A stretch of DNA of 64,000 nt from Vibrio sp. Isolate34 (GTDB lineage: Bacteria; Pseudomonadota; Gammaproteobacteria; Enterobacterales; Vibrionaceae): the NCBI RefSeq assembly GCF_022397915.1, contig NZ_JAKEUO010000018.1, positions 25,885 through 89,884 of the forward strand, in the 5' to 3' direction. The position numbers were made by a program, and so were the translations under genes. The notes under the pieces are model-generated. The model did no database searches. It saw nothing but the letters and a program-made list of their open reading frames with translations, and was not told the origin of the DNA. Position 1 is the stretch's first letter. Each line of letters begins with the position of its first letter. Positions 42,932-51,527 of this stretch are shown piece by piece.

Positions 42932-44686
42932 ATGATTGATAGTCCTTTTCGTTTACCACGTTACACGCCTTTTGGTTTAGGTGAGTCTGTTGTCGAGTGG
43001 GCAACTGGGCTATCTAAGCTAGACCGACTCTATCAAGATCGACAAAGCGAGTTGTCCAGCTTTGAATTTATGAACTACACCCTATCGGCGCTCAATATCG
43101 ACTACTCGGTGGCATCGGGAAGCACGGAAAACATCCCGGAAGAAGGGCCTGTCGTGATTGTGGCGAACCACCCACTCGGCGCCATTGAAGGTGTGATCCT
43201 TGCTGATCTCGTAGGATCGGGAAGAAAGGATGTGAAGGTATTGGCAAATGAATTACTCAAGCGACTGCCTGAACTGGATGATCTTTTTATCGGAGTCGAT
43301 GTCTTTAATAGTAAAGAGTCGAAACGCACCAATGCCAAAGCCATTCGTGATGCCAATCGTCACCTAGCCGATGGCGGGCTGTTGATCGTGTTCCCTGCAG
43401 GGGAAGTATCAAGTTACCGCAAGGGAGCTAAAACACTGACGGATATCGAATGGAGCAAATCGGTCGCGAAGTTCGTTAAACGTCATCAAGCCACTACGGT
43501 TCCTATCTTTATCAATGGCAAAAACAGTGAGCTTTTCTATCAAGCGGGTCGTGTGCATCCACTGCTTAGAACCGCTCTACTCGGGCGTGAACTTCTTAAT
43601 AAACAAGCGACAACTATCTCTATCTCGATTGGCTCATCGATTCCGTATTCAGAGATAAAATCGTTTGAAAAAGAGATGGATATCGTCAACTACCTACGAC
43701 TTAATACCTACCTAATGAGTCAACAAGATAGTCCGAATACACCAATCCACGCGCCCTCTTTCGATACTCAAGTGATAGCGCCAATATCACCCGAAGTATT
43801 GGCAATAGAGATAAGCTCACTCCCTGAAGAGATGAAACTGCTCGAACAAGGGGACTTTGAGGTCTACTGCACGCCAAGCCAATCTATTCCCAACTTAATG
43901 CGCGAGATTGGTCGAGTCAGAGAAGAAAGTTTCCGCGAAGTTGGAGAAGGCAGTGGGCTTGCCTGTGATTTGGACGAGTATGACCTTTACTACAATCAAC
44001 TGTTTGTATGGAACAAAACTAAGGCAGAATTGGTTGGCGCTTATCGATTGGGTATGGTCGACAAGTTAATCGCAGAGCACGGGTTGGACCAACTCTATTC
44101 CCGCAGTCTCTTTAACTATAACCAAGAGTTTATCGATACGTTAGACAGCAGCATTGAACTTGGCCGTTCCGTCGTGAGTAAACCTTATCAAAAGAGCCTT
44201 AACTCACTGTTACTGCTTTGGAAAGGTATTGCGACCTTTGTCTCTCGTCACCCTAAATACACCCACCTATTTGGCCCGGTCAGCATCAGTAATGATTACA
44301 GTCACAATGCGCGCCTGTTGATCGCAACCACCTTATCAATTCACCACTACGATGAGGAAAAGGCCAATCTGGTTTCCCCTTCTTCACCGCTTAATACCAG
44401 TAGTCATGTGTTCTGGCAGAATCATCTATTGTCGTCACTGGCGAGTGTGCCCCTACTTTCTAAAGTGTTAGCTCGTATGGAACAAGGAAAAGGCCTACCG
44501 GTATTATTGCGCCAGTATCTTGGGATGAACGGTAAGTTAGTATGCTTTAACGTCGACCCATCATTTAATGATGCGTTAGATGGTTTGATTGTCGTGAACC
44601 TTAAGAAGGTGCCACTGAAAACCTTAGGCAAATACATGGGTAGAGAACTCGCTCAAGACTACCTAGAGCAACACGCTCGACGCTGA
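42932..44686 (+). CDS. olsF: OlsF-type bifunctional ornithine-lipid synthase
   Basis: A 584-residue fusion. The N-terminal PlsC-like acyltransferase (about 60-265) has VANHPLGAIEG near 72 and FPAGEVSSYRKG near 154. The C-terminal half (about 290-584) is an OlsB/GNAT-type N-acyltransferase with EYDLYYNQLFVW and FGPVSISNDY. OlsF makes lyso-ornithine lipid and then O-acylates it, giving phosphorus-free ornithine lipids; a Vibrio cholerae OlsF is reported to act under phosphate limitation. It is the last gene of the operon. AAGGTAG precedes the ATG. Confidence 0.85.
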   Translation: MIDSPFRLPRYTPFGLGESVVEWATGLSKLDRLYQDRQSELSSFEFMNYTLSALNIDYSVASGSTENIPEEGPVVIVANHPLGAIEGVILADLVGSGRKDVKVLANELLKRLPELDDLFIGVDVFNSKESKRTNAKAIRDANRHLADGGLLIVFPAGEVSSYRKGAKTLTDIEWSKSVAKFVKRHQATTVPIFINGKNSELFYQAGRVHPLLRTALLGRELLNKQATTISISIGSSIPYSEIKSFEKEMDIVNYLRLNTYLMSQQDSPNTPIHAPSFDTQVIAPISPEVLAIEISSLPEEMKLLEQGDFEVYCTPSQSIPNLMREIGRVREESFREVGEGSGLACDLDEYDLYYNQLFVWNKTKAELVGAYRLGMVDKLIAEHGLDQLYSRSLFNYNQEFIDTLDSSIELGRSVVSKPYQKSLNSLLLLWKGIATFVSRHPKYTHLFGPVSISNDYSHNARLLIATTLSIHHYDEEKANLVSPSSPLNTSSHVFWQNHLLSSLASVPLLSKVLARMEQGKGLPVLLRQYLGMNGKLVCFNVDPSFNDALDGLIVVNLKKVPLKTLGKYMGRELAQDYLEQHARR

Positions 44687-44710
44687 TTTCGCCCGAACTG
44701 TACCTACACT

Positions 44711-44742
44711 CAAATAAGTGCGATGATTTCGGCACTTATTTG
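44711..44742 (+). promoter_or_regulatory. 11-bp inverted repeat between olsF and the Crp/Fnr gene
   Basis: CAAATAAGTGC and its exact complement are separated by 10 bases, 16 bases before the regulator start. It may be a leader operator for the regulator, or a terminator for the olsF operon, although only a short T-run follows further on. Confidence 0.6.
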
Positions 44743-44757
44743 GGTTAGGTTATTTTC

Positions 44758-45324
44758 ATGCACACTTCTTTTATCGAACAACTGCAAAGCTTCGACTTCT
44801 CTGAAAGTCAGATTGAATCGCTAGTCGCTGTCGCCAAGCCACTTGAACTACCAACCAGACACATCCTTATTAACCAAGGTGAGATGGCAGGCTCAATCTA
44901 CTTCGTACTTGAAGGCTTGTGCCATGCTTGCTACCTCACTGATGAGGGTAAGCAATACAGCAAAGAGTTCTATTGGGAACAAGATTGGATCATCGGCTTT
45001 GAGAGTCTGATAAAAAACCAAGCTTCCCCATATCTGCTTGAAACACTAACACCCATCACAATGTTAGAACTGCCAATGAATGCAGTCATCGAGTGGCGTG
45101 CATCGAATAACCCTTTGTATTTAAAGCTGCTAGAAACACAATTGATGCACAAGGAAAACAAAGAGCGTTTCATGCTGCTCTATACCCCTGAGCAACGTTA
45201 CCAGCTTTTCTGCGAACACTATCCAGACCTTGAACAACGCCTTAACGACAATCAAATTGCCGCCTACTTAGGAATAACAGCAATAAGCTTGAGCAGAATT
45301 AAAGGTCGAATTAACAATAGTTAA
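44758..45324 (+). CDS. Crp/Fnr-family transcriptional regulator
   Basis: A 188-residue regulator with a cyclic-nucleotide-binding-like N-terminal domain (about 15-125; RHILINQGEMAGSIYFVLEG) and a C-terminal helix-turn-helix (LNDNQIAAYLGITAISLSRIKG). It lacks the cAMP-contact arginine-serine pair and the FNR cysteines, so its ligand is unknown. It is 71 bases after olsF, next to an inverted repeat that could be an autoregulatory site. Confidence 0.86.
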   Translation: MHTSFIEQLQSFDFSESQIESLVAVAKPLELPTRHILINQGEMAGSIYFVLEGLCHACYLTDEGKQYSKEFYWEQDWIIGFESLIKNQASPYLLETLTPITMLELPMNAVIEWRASNNPLYLKLLETQLMHKENKERFMLLYTPEQRYQLFCEHYPDLEQRLNDNQIAAYLGITAISLSRIKGRINNS

Positions 45325-45381
45325 TGCCAACAATCATCGCGCATAGTACATTCAGAGCATCGATAACCTCTGGATGTAAAC

Positions 45382-45834
45382 ATGATCACTTGGCGCTCAA
45401 TTCCTTTCTCTGAACTTTCAACATATCAGCTTTATCAACTACTTAAGTTACGAGTAGATGTATTTGTGGTTGAGCAAACTTGCCCTTATCCAGAGCTTGA
45501 CGGTAAAGACACACTCGCAGGTGTTGAACACCTGCTTGGCTATGTGGGTGACGAGTTAATAGCGTGCGCACGCTTATTGCCACCAGGTACATCTTACGAC
45601 AACACAAGCATTGGCCGAGTAGCAACCAAGCAATCAGCGAGAGGTGGCGGTTTAGGGCATCAATTGATAAAAGAGGCATTAACTCGTTGTGAAGAGCTTT
45701 GGCCAAACGCGACCATAGACATCGGTGCACAGCAGCACCTAGAAAGCTTCTATGGTAGCCACGGCTTCAAGACAATCTCAGACATGTACCTCGAAGATGA
45801 CATTCCTCATATAGACATGAGATTAGAAAAATAA
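45382..45834 (+). CDS. elaA: ElaA, GNAT-family N-acetyltransferase
   Basis: A 150-residue acetyltransferase with the ElaA pattern: LLKLRVDVFVVEQTCPYPELDGKD near 21 and the acetyl-CoA loop RVATKQSARGGGLGHQLIKE near 76. The substrate is unknown. Its stop overlaps the start of the EamA gene by one base, so the two are probably coupled. Confidence 0.9.
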   Translation: MITWRSIPFSELSTYQLYQLLKLRVDVFVVEQTCPYPELDGKDTLAGVEHLLGYVGDELIACARLLPPGTSYDNTSIGRVATKQSARGGGLGHQLIKEALTRCEELWPNATIDIGAQQHLESFYGSHGFKTISDMYLEDDIPHIDMRLEK

Positions 45835-46682
45835 TGACGAATATCACTGCCGGTATTCTATTGTTGGTTGCAGGTAACTTGTTTGCCTCGCTCTCTGACG
45901 TAGCAGTGAAGTTATTGAATGGAGAAGTACCGCCGCTTCAGTACATTTTTTTCCGACAGTTGATATCTCTGTTGCTCATTACACCTTTGTGGCTGCAGCA
46001 AAGCAAAGAGCAACGCCGCTTACAACAAGCTAAAGTCACTTTCATCCGCGGTCAGCTGATCTTAATAGGTAGTGGATGCATGGTCGTCGCCATCACGCAT
46101 TTGTCTTTGGCAACCGCCAACGCAGTATTTTATGTCGCGCCTTTACTGATGTTGCCACTCTCTATGTTTCTACTCAAAGAGCAACCGGCACTCGGCAAGG
46201 TTATCGCCACGACCATAGGTTTTGTTGGTGCATTAATTGTCTTGAGGCCATCTCAATTTCATTGGGCAGCACTGTTCGCTTTGGGTACAGCACTTACCCT
46301 CGCGTTGTTTAATGTGCTAGTAAGAAAACTTCCTAGTGAGCAGACCGTCGTCACGACGCTGTGGTGGACAACCTTATTCTCTATTCCTGCATCACTGTTA
46401 TTGTGCTTCTTATACTGGCAACCCATTTCTATAGAACACCTAGGATACATAGCCCTAAGTGCTACACTCATATTGAGCTACAACGGTCTTGCTGTTGCTG
46501 CCTACCAAAAAGCACATTCTAGCCAAATTGCCTTGGCTGAGTATTCAGGATTAGTGTTTGTCGCACTAATAGGCGCAATATGGTTTGATGAGATTCCAGA
46601 TACATTAACCTTTATCGGAATTATGCTTATCATCTTGCCACTGGCCCCTTTTAAGCGATCAAAAAAAAGAGCTAATGTTTAG
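45834..46682 (+). CDS. EamA/DMT-superfamily transporter
   Basis: A 282-residue inner-membrane protein with about ten helices in two EamA repeats (about 5-135 and 145-275), the layout of metabolite exporters such as RhaT-like and YdcZ-type carriers. Substrate is unknown. The C-terminus is charged (FKRSKKRANV). The last bases of the gene form half of an intrinsic terminator. Confidence 0.88.
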   Translation: MTNITAGILLLVAGNLFASLSDVAVKLLNGEVPPLQYIFFRQLISLLLITPLWLQQSKEQRRLQQAKVTFIRGQLILIGSGCMVVAITHLSLATANAVFYVAPLLMLPLSMFLLKEQPALGKVIATTIGFVGALIVLRPSQFHWAALFALGTALTLALFNVLVRKLPSEQTVVTTLWWTTLFSIPASLLLCFLYWQPISIEHLGYIALSATLILSYNGLAVAAYQKAHSSQIALAEYSGLVFVALIGAIWFDEIPDTLTFIGIMLIILPLAPFKRSKKRANV

Positions 46683-46690
46683 CTCTTTCT
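46666..46690. terminator. Terminator overlapping the EamA stop codon
   Basis: AAAGAGCTAA and TTAGCTCTTT form a 10-bp stem around TGT. The coding stop TAG (46680-46682) is inside the right arm. It can serve EamA and the convergent oapA gene. Confidence 0.85.
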
Positions 46691-46741
46691 TGTCTTCTAC
46701 CTGTGCCTAGTAAAGTACTTTAACTCAGATTCTTTATTCTT

Positions 46742-47326
46742 TTACTTACTGCGACCAAAACCGCCATCTGATAAGCGGAAGAACATCACCGAAGTGTCAC
46801 CTTTCTCTAGCTGAAGAATGTCTAACTGCCCAGTTTCAGCAAGTTTAAAACGAACTAGTTGGCCTTTTCGGATCTGGCTTAGTGGCTTGTCAGCACCTTC
46901 AATACGTACTAACGCATTCAAGTCAGACAAGGGTAGATCGTTGTTTCGGAAAACCTGCGCTAGCGTATCGCCTTGCTTAACGAGGTACTCTTGCCAATTA
47001 TTGTTGCTCGGTTCAGATGAACTGGTCTTGGTGTTTTGCTGCTCGCTTAAGCCAACAGTGTTTATTTCAAGCTCAACGCGCGATGTTGTTGGAGTCACAT
47101 CTACTTTTGGTTCTGGTAGCGGCACAAAAAGTAATATTAGTACGATCGGCGAAATCACCATCAACAGTCTTTGGTGTAATTTCGGTAATGAACCCCAAGT
47201 TTGTACTGTCGAGGCTTTCATTTTCTTTACATCGATCGAACTCAATTTCTCTTTGACCTGATTCAGTCGATCCTTGAATTCTGCTAAGTGGTCAACTTTC
47301 TGTTTTTTCTTTTGACGACGATTCAT
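46742..47326 (-). CDS. OapA/YtfB-type cell-division-linked LysM-like protein
   Basis: A 194-residue bitopic protein. A lysine-rich cytosolic tail (about 1-45) with one membrane helix (about 54-70) precedes a periplasmic OapA/LysM-like domain (VKQGDTLAQVFRNNDLPLSDLNAL near 116). The Escherichia coli homologue YtfB binds glycan and affects division; Haemophilus OapA affects opacity and colonisation. It is divergent from fklB, exactly as ytfB is in Escherichia coli. Confidence 0.85.
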   Translation of the reverse strand: MNRRQKKKQKVDHLAEFKDRLNQVKEKLSSIDVKKMKASTVQTWGSLPKLHQRLLMVISPIVLILLFVPLPEPKVDVTPTTSRVELEINTVGLSEQQNTKTSSSEPSNNNWQEYLVKQGDTLAQVFRNNDLPLSDLNALVRIEGADKPLSQIRKGQLVRFKLAETGQLDILQLEKGDTSVMFFRLSDGGFGRSK

Positions 47327-47539
47327 ACCACTGCGTCCTATACATTGAATAACTACAGTATAAAAACCAAAGTACCAACAGTATAGATCTTTCCGTCACA
47401 ACAAGGCTCAAAGGGAGAAAATTGACATCCCTGTGATTTGGACGCGGTAAAGCACAAGTGATCAGGGACTAGCCGTTTCTTCACGCTGCTAATACTGGTA
47501 TTCTTACCCTTTTCGTACTGACAAAAAGAGTGACTTTTC

Positions 47540-48160
47540 ATGTCTGAAGTAAAATTTGAAACTGTAGAGCAAAAAGCTAGCTACGGTATCGGTCTACAAA
47601 TGGGCCAACAACTTGCTGGTTCTGGTCTTGAAGGCCTAAACGTTGACGCAATCGCTGCTGGTATCGCAACAGCTCTAGTTGGTGACATGCCAGCTATCGA
47701 AGTTGACGAAATCAACAACGCACTACAAGAGCTACACACTCGCGGTGAAGCTGCACGTCAAGAACTAGCTAAAGCTGCTGCTGCTGACGGCGAAGCTTTC
47801 CTAGCTGACAACGCTCTTCGTTCAGAAGTAACAGTTCTTGAGTCTGGTCTTCAGTACGAAGTGCTAACTGAAGGTACTGGCGAGATCCCAACTGCAGACA
47901 AGCAAGTACGTGTTCACTACCACGGTGAACTAACTGACGGTACTGTTTTCGACAGCTCTGTATCTCGCGGCCAACCAGCTGAATTCCCAGTAACTGGCGT
48001 AATTCAAGGTTGGGTACAAGCTCTACAAATGATGCCTGTTGGCTCTAAGTGGAAGCTATACATCCCTCAAGATCTAGCATACGGTGAGCGTGGCGCAGGT
48101 GCTGCAATCCCACCATTTGCTGCTCTAGTATTTGAAGTTGAACTTCTAGCTATTCTTTAA
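47540..48160 (+). CDS. fklB: FklB, FKBP-type peptidyl-prolyl isomerase
   Basis: A 206-residue cytosolic FKBP with an N-terminal helical dimerisation region (SYGIGLQMGQQL near 11) and a C-terminal FKBP domain from about 100. The C-terminal domain holds VRVHYHGELTDGTVFDSS, the EFPVTGVIQGW segment and the AYGERGAGAAIPPFAAL substrate loop. The 212-base gap to divergent oapA holds the promoters; no clear consensus is seen. A terminator follows at 48220-48248. Confidence 0.94.
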   Translation: MSEVKFETVEQKASYGIGLQMGQQLAGSGLEGLNVDAIAAGIATALVGDMPAIEVDEINNALQELHTRGEAARQELAKAAAADGEAFLADNALRSEVTVLESGLQYEVLTEGTGEIPTADKQVRVHYHGELTDGTVFDSSVSRGQPAEFPVTGVIQGWVQALQMMPVGSKWKLYIPQDLAYGERGAGAAIPPFAALVFEVELLAIL

Positions 48161-48219
48161 TTTTTATAAAAACCTTTAGTAAAACAAAATACTATAGGCA
48201 AATAAAATTAAAATAATGC

Positions 48220-48248
48220 AACGGCGATGTGACTACATCGCCGTTTTT
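48220..48248 (+). terminator. fklB terminator
   Basis: AACGGCGATGT and its exact complement around GACT, then a T-run. Confidence 0.95.
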
Positions 48249-48294
48249 CGTTTATAGTGAAAGAGTAAATTACTTTATTACTTAAGGACGAATA

Positions 48295-48789
48295 ATGAAG
48301 AAAGTACTCATCACAGTATTAAGCAGCCTTGCTGTTGTCTCTTGCGCTAGTACTAGCGACTCTGAACAAACCAGTTCATCATCAGATACCAACTATTCCC
48401 AACTATCACAAACTGCACTAATGGCAGCGGTGAATATGTGGTCTCAACAAAATGAAACAACACCTCTTGCTGATACTGTTGCCGACCAAGCGTCTGTCAC
48501 TACCGATCAAGCTATTGGCGGTATTGGTTCAATGTTAGCGCTTGCACAAAACTCACTTGGCTCTACCGACAACAAAGAACTCGCTACGCTGATTCCTGGC
48601 ATGTCGAGCCTTGAGTCTACTGGTCTATCATCGCTACTGAGTTCACAAGGTGCTGTTGAAAGTGCATTTTCTGGACTAGGTATGGACCCATCAATGGTTA
48701 CGACATTTGCACCAATCATTCTTCAGGCATTGCAGTCACAAGGTGCAACGAGTGGCCTGATGGACTCACTTGCGGCTATATGGCAATAA
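48295..48789 (+). CDS. DUF2780 (VcgC/VcgE-like) lipoprotein
   Basis: A 164-residue putative lipoprotein: signal peptide MKKVLITVLSSLAVVSC with a lipobox cysteine at 17, a serine-rich spacer, then a glutamine/serine-rich helical domain (about 40-164). It matches the DUF2780 family I recall from Vibrio, of unknown function. A TTCG-loop terminator follows at 48825-48848. It is flanked by fklB and by the end of the ribosomal cluster. Confidence 0.78.
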   Translation: MKKVLITVLSSLAVVSCASTSDSEQTSSSSDTNYSQLSQTALMAAVNMWSQQNETTPLADTVADQASVTTDQAIGGIGSMLALAQNSLGSTDNKELATLIPGMSSLESTGLSSLLSSQGAVESAFSGLGMDPSMVTTFAPIILQALQSQGATSGLMDSLAAIWQ

Positions 48790-48824
48790 CCGTTAGTTCT
48801 TAATAGCGAGCTTTAATATTTGAT

Positions 48825-48848
48825 AAGGGCACTTCGGTGCTCTTTTTT
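48825..48848 (+). terminator. DUF2780 gene terminator
   Basis: A stem AAGGGCAC with GTGCTCTT around a TTCG tetraloop, one G-T wobble, and a run of T's. Confidence 0.9.
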
Positions 48849-48876
48849 GTGCCCACAAGAAAAGTGTACAAGGGTT

Positions 48877-48910
48877 GAGATAAGAGATAAGAGATAAGAG
48901 ATAAGAGATA
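48877..48910. repeat. 7-bp tandem repeat GAGATAA
   Basis: Four exact copies of GAGATAA plus six bases of a fifth, between the terminators of the DUF2780 gene and of rplQ. Confidence 0.92.
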
Positions 48911-48992
48911 TTTTTGAAAAACGGAGCAGAGAAGAGTAGCAAAAAATGCCAAACATCGTGGTGCAATTTTATCCTGTTGTCAGATTCGACAG

Positions 48993-49030
48993 ATACAAAA
49001 AAGCCGAGCTAATGCTCGGCTTTTTGTATT
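48993..49030. terminator. Terminator at the end of the alpha operon
   Basis: ATACAAAAAGCCGAGC-type arms (one extra A on the left) around TAAT, giving a strong stem-loop and T-run 17 bases after the rplQ stop. Confidence 0.95.
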
Positions 49031-49046
49031 AAGAATCTAGTATAGA

Positions 49047-49427
49047 TTACTCAGCAGCTTCTTCAGCAGCTGGGCGGTCTACAAGCTCAATGTAAGCCAT
49101 TGGAGCTTTATCACCAGTACGGAAACCACATTTAAGAATGCGAGTGTAACCACCTTGGCGAGCCGCAAAACGCGGGCCTAGTTCATTAAATAGTTTTGCT
49201 ACAACTTCGTTATCACGAGTGCGAGCAAATGCAAGACGACGGTTAGCAACACTGTCTGTCTTAGCTAGGGTAATCAATGGCTCAATTACGCGACGTAGTT
49301 CTTTTGCTTTTGGCACGGTAGTTTTGATAACTTCGTGACGAACAAGAGAGCTAGCCATGTTGCTGAACATCGCTTTGCGATGACTGCTGTTGCGGTTGAG
49401 TTGACGACCACTTTTACGATGGCGCAT
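49047..49427 (-). CDS. rplQ: Ribosomal protein bL17
   Basis: A 126-residue 50S protein with the family start MRHRKSGRQLNRNSSHRKAMF and the NELGPRFAARQGGYTRILK motif. It binds 23S rRNA near the exit-tunnel side of the large subunit. It is the last gene of the alpha operon, 24 bases after rpoA, and its C-terminus is alanine/glutamate-rich (AAEEAAE). Confidence 0.97.
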   Translation of the reverse strand: MRHRKSGRQLNRNSSHRKAMFSNMASSLVRHEVIKTTVPKAKELRRVIEPLITLAKTDSVANRRLAFARTRDNEVVAKLFNELGPRFAARQGGYTRILKCGFRTGDKAPMAYIELVDRPAAEEAAE

Positions 49428-49451
49428 GACCTAATCCTTCTAACTTTTCGA

Positions 49452-50444
49452 TTAATCTTCAGCGATTGACGCTGGTGGCCAGTTTTCTAGACGCATGCCT
49501 AGAGAAAGACCACGTGAAGCAAGCACATCTTTAATCTCTGTAAGAGATTTCTTACCAAGGTTTGGCGTTTTAAGTAGCTCAACCTCAGTGCGCTGTACAA
49601 GATCACCGATGTAGTGAATCGCTTCTGCTTTCAAACAGTTAGCAGAGCGAACTGTTAGTTCAAGATCGTCTACAGGACGTAGTAGGATAGGATCGAATTC
49701 TGGCTTCTCTTCCTTCTCCTCAGGTACACGTACATCACGAAGATCTACGAACGCATCCAGTTGTTCAGCTAGAATAGTAGCTGCACGACGGATTGCTTCC
49801 TCAGGTTCTAGAGTACCGTTCGTTTCCATATCGATAACAAGCTTGTCTAAATCAGTACGTTGTTCTACACGTGCCGCTTCTACAGCGTAAGCGATTTTAT
49901 CAACCGGGCTGTAAGTAGCGTCAACTAGTAGACGACCGATTGGACGCTCATCTTCTTCAGTATGGATACGAGCTGAAGCTGGAACGTAACCACGACCACG
50001 TTCTACTTTGATACGCATAGCGATCTCAGCGTTGTCATCCGTTAGGTGACAAATTACGTGCTCAGGGTTAGCGATCTCTACATCACCATCGTGGGTGATG
50101 TCACCTGCAACAACAGGGCCTGAGCCTGATTTGTTCAGTGTAATAAACACTTCATCTTTGCCTTCAGCAACGCGTACAGCCAAACCTTTAAGGTTTAGAA
50201 GGATTTCCAGGATATCTTCCTGAACGCCTTCTTTAGTGCTGTATTCGTGTAGCACACCTTCAATTTCAACTTCTGTTACGGCACAACCCGGCATAGAAGA
50301 TAGAAGAATGCGGCGAAGAGCATTACCTAGAGTGTGGCCGAAACCGCGCTCTAATGGCTCAAGAGTTACTTTCGCGTGTGTCGTATTGATCTGTTCAATG
50401 TCAACAAGACGCGGCTTAAGAAATTCTGTTACAGAACCCTGCAT
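49452..50444 (-). CDS. rpoA: RNA polymerase alpha subunit
   Basis: A 330-residue subunit that nucleates core assembly and contacts UP elements and activators. The N-terminal domain contains GFGHTLGNALRRILLSSMPG near 33; a flexible linker (about 235-248) joins the C-terminal domain with LNLGKKSLTEIKDVL-type helices (here LKTPNLGKKSLTEIKDVL near 290). It is embedded in the alpha operon between rpsD and rplQ, so its level follows ribosome synthesis. Confidence 0.98.
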   Translation of the reverse strand: MQGSVTEFLKPRLVDIEQINTTHAKVTLEPLERGFGHTLGNALRRILLSSMPGCAVTEVEIEGVLHEYSTKEGVQEDILEILLNLKGLAVRVAEGKDEVFITLNKSGSGPVVAGDITHDGDVEIANPEHVICHLTDDNAEIAMRIKVERGRGYVPASARIHTEEDERPIGRLLVDATYSPVDKIAYAVEAARVEQRTDLDKLVIDMETNGTLEPEEAIRRAATILAEQLDAFVDLRDVRVPEEKEEKPEFDPILLRPVDDLELTVRSANCLKAEAIHYIGDLVQRTEVELLKTPNLGKKSLTEIKDVLASRGLSLGMRLENWPPASIAED

Positions 50445-50466
50445 TGTGTCCTCTCTTTTTTTAACC

Positions 50467-51087
50467 TTACTTAGAGTAAAGTTCGACGATCAAGTGTTCA
50501 TTGATGTCAGCTGATAGGTCAGAACGCTCAGGCATACGCTTGAATGTACCTTCCATTTTGCCAGCATCTACTTCAATCCAAGTTGGCTTTTCACGTTGTT
50601 CAGCAACTTCTAGAGCCGCTTTAATACGAGATTGCTGTTTAGCTTTCTCGCGGATAGAAACAACGTCGTTTGCCGCTACTTTGAAAGAAGGAACGTTTAC
50701 AACTTTACCGTTAACTAGGATAGACTTGTGGCTAACTAGTTGACGAGATTCAGCACGAGTAGCGCCAAAGCCCATACGGTAAACTACGTTATCAAGACGA
50801 CCTTCAAGAAGCTGAAGCAGGTTTGCACCCGTGTTGCCTTTAAGACGTGCAGCTTCTTTGTAGTAGTTGCGGAATTGTTTTTCTAGAACGCCGTAGATAC
50901 GACGAACTTTTTGCTTCTCACGAAGCTGAACGCCATACTCAGATAGACGACCGCGACGAGCGCCGTGTACACCTGGTGCGTTATCAATTTTACACTTGGT
51001 ATCGATCGCACGGACACCAGACTTAAGGAATAAGTCAGTACCTTCGCGACGGCTAAGCTTCAGCTTAGGACCCAAATATCTTGCCAT
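50467..51087 (-). CDS. rpsD: Ribosomal protein uS4
   Basis: A 206-residue 30S assembly-initiator protein with an S4 RNA-binding domain (LDNVVYRMGFGATRAESRQLVSHKSILVNG). It also represses the alpha operon by binding the leader mRNA in Escherichia coli; the same leader is present here at 51885-51960. It starts MARYLGPKLKLSRREGTDLFLKS. Confidence 0.98.
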   Translation of the reverse strand: MARYLGPKLKLSRREGTDLFLKSGVRAIDTKCKIDNAPGVHGARRGRLSEYGVQLREKQKVRRIYGVLEKQFRNYYKEAARLKGNTGANLLQLLEGRLDNVVYRMGFGATRAESRQLVSHKSILVNGKVVNVPSFKVAANDVVSIREKAKQQSRIKAALEVAEQREKPTWIEVDAGKMEGTFKRMPERSDLSADINEHLIVELYSK

Positions 51088-51118
51088 GATCTTTCTCCAA
51101 TATTCCTAGAAACGAAAC

Positions 51119-51508
51119 TTAAACGCGACGTTTCTTAGGTGGACGACAACCGTTATGAGGGATTGGTGTCGCATCAACAATGTTAGTGATACGGAAACCA
51201 GCAGCGTTCAGTGCGCGAACAGTAGATTCACGACCTGGACCTGGACCCTTAACCATAACTTCCAAGTTCTTTAGGCCATATTCTTTAGCCATTTCACCAC
51301 AACGCTCAGCTGCAACTTGTGCTGCGAACGGAGTAGATTTACGAGAACCACGGAAACCTGAACCACCTGCTGTAGCCCATGCAAGAGCGTTGCCTTGACG
51401 GTCAGTGATAGTTACGATTGTGTTGTTGAAAGAAGCATGAATGTGCGCTACGCCATCAGCTACTTGCTTGCGTACGCGCTTACGCGCGCGAGTTGGTTGT
51501 TTTGCCAT
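51119..51508 (-). CDS. rpsK: Ribosomal protein uS11
   Basis: A 129-residue 30S platform protein near the mRNA exit. The start MAKQPTRARKRVRKQVADGV and the end PIPHNGCRPPKKRRV are typical. It lies between rpsM and rpsD in the alpha operon. Confidence 0.98.
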   Translation of the reverse strand: MAKQPTRARKRVRKQVADGVAHIHASFNNTIVTITDRQGNALAWATAGGSGFRGSRKSTPFAAQVAAERCGEMAKEYGLKNLEVMVKGPGPGRESTVRALNAAGFRITNIVDATPIPHNGCRPPKKRRV

Positions 51509-51527
51509 TGTACTCTACCTTATCCGA

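Noticed and set aside
48877..48910. Possible CRISPR-like array
   Set aside because: The units are 7 bases with no spacers; it is a simple tandem repeat.
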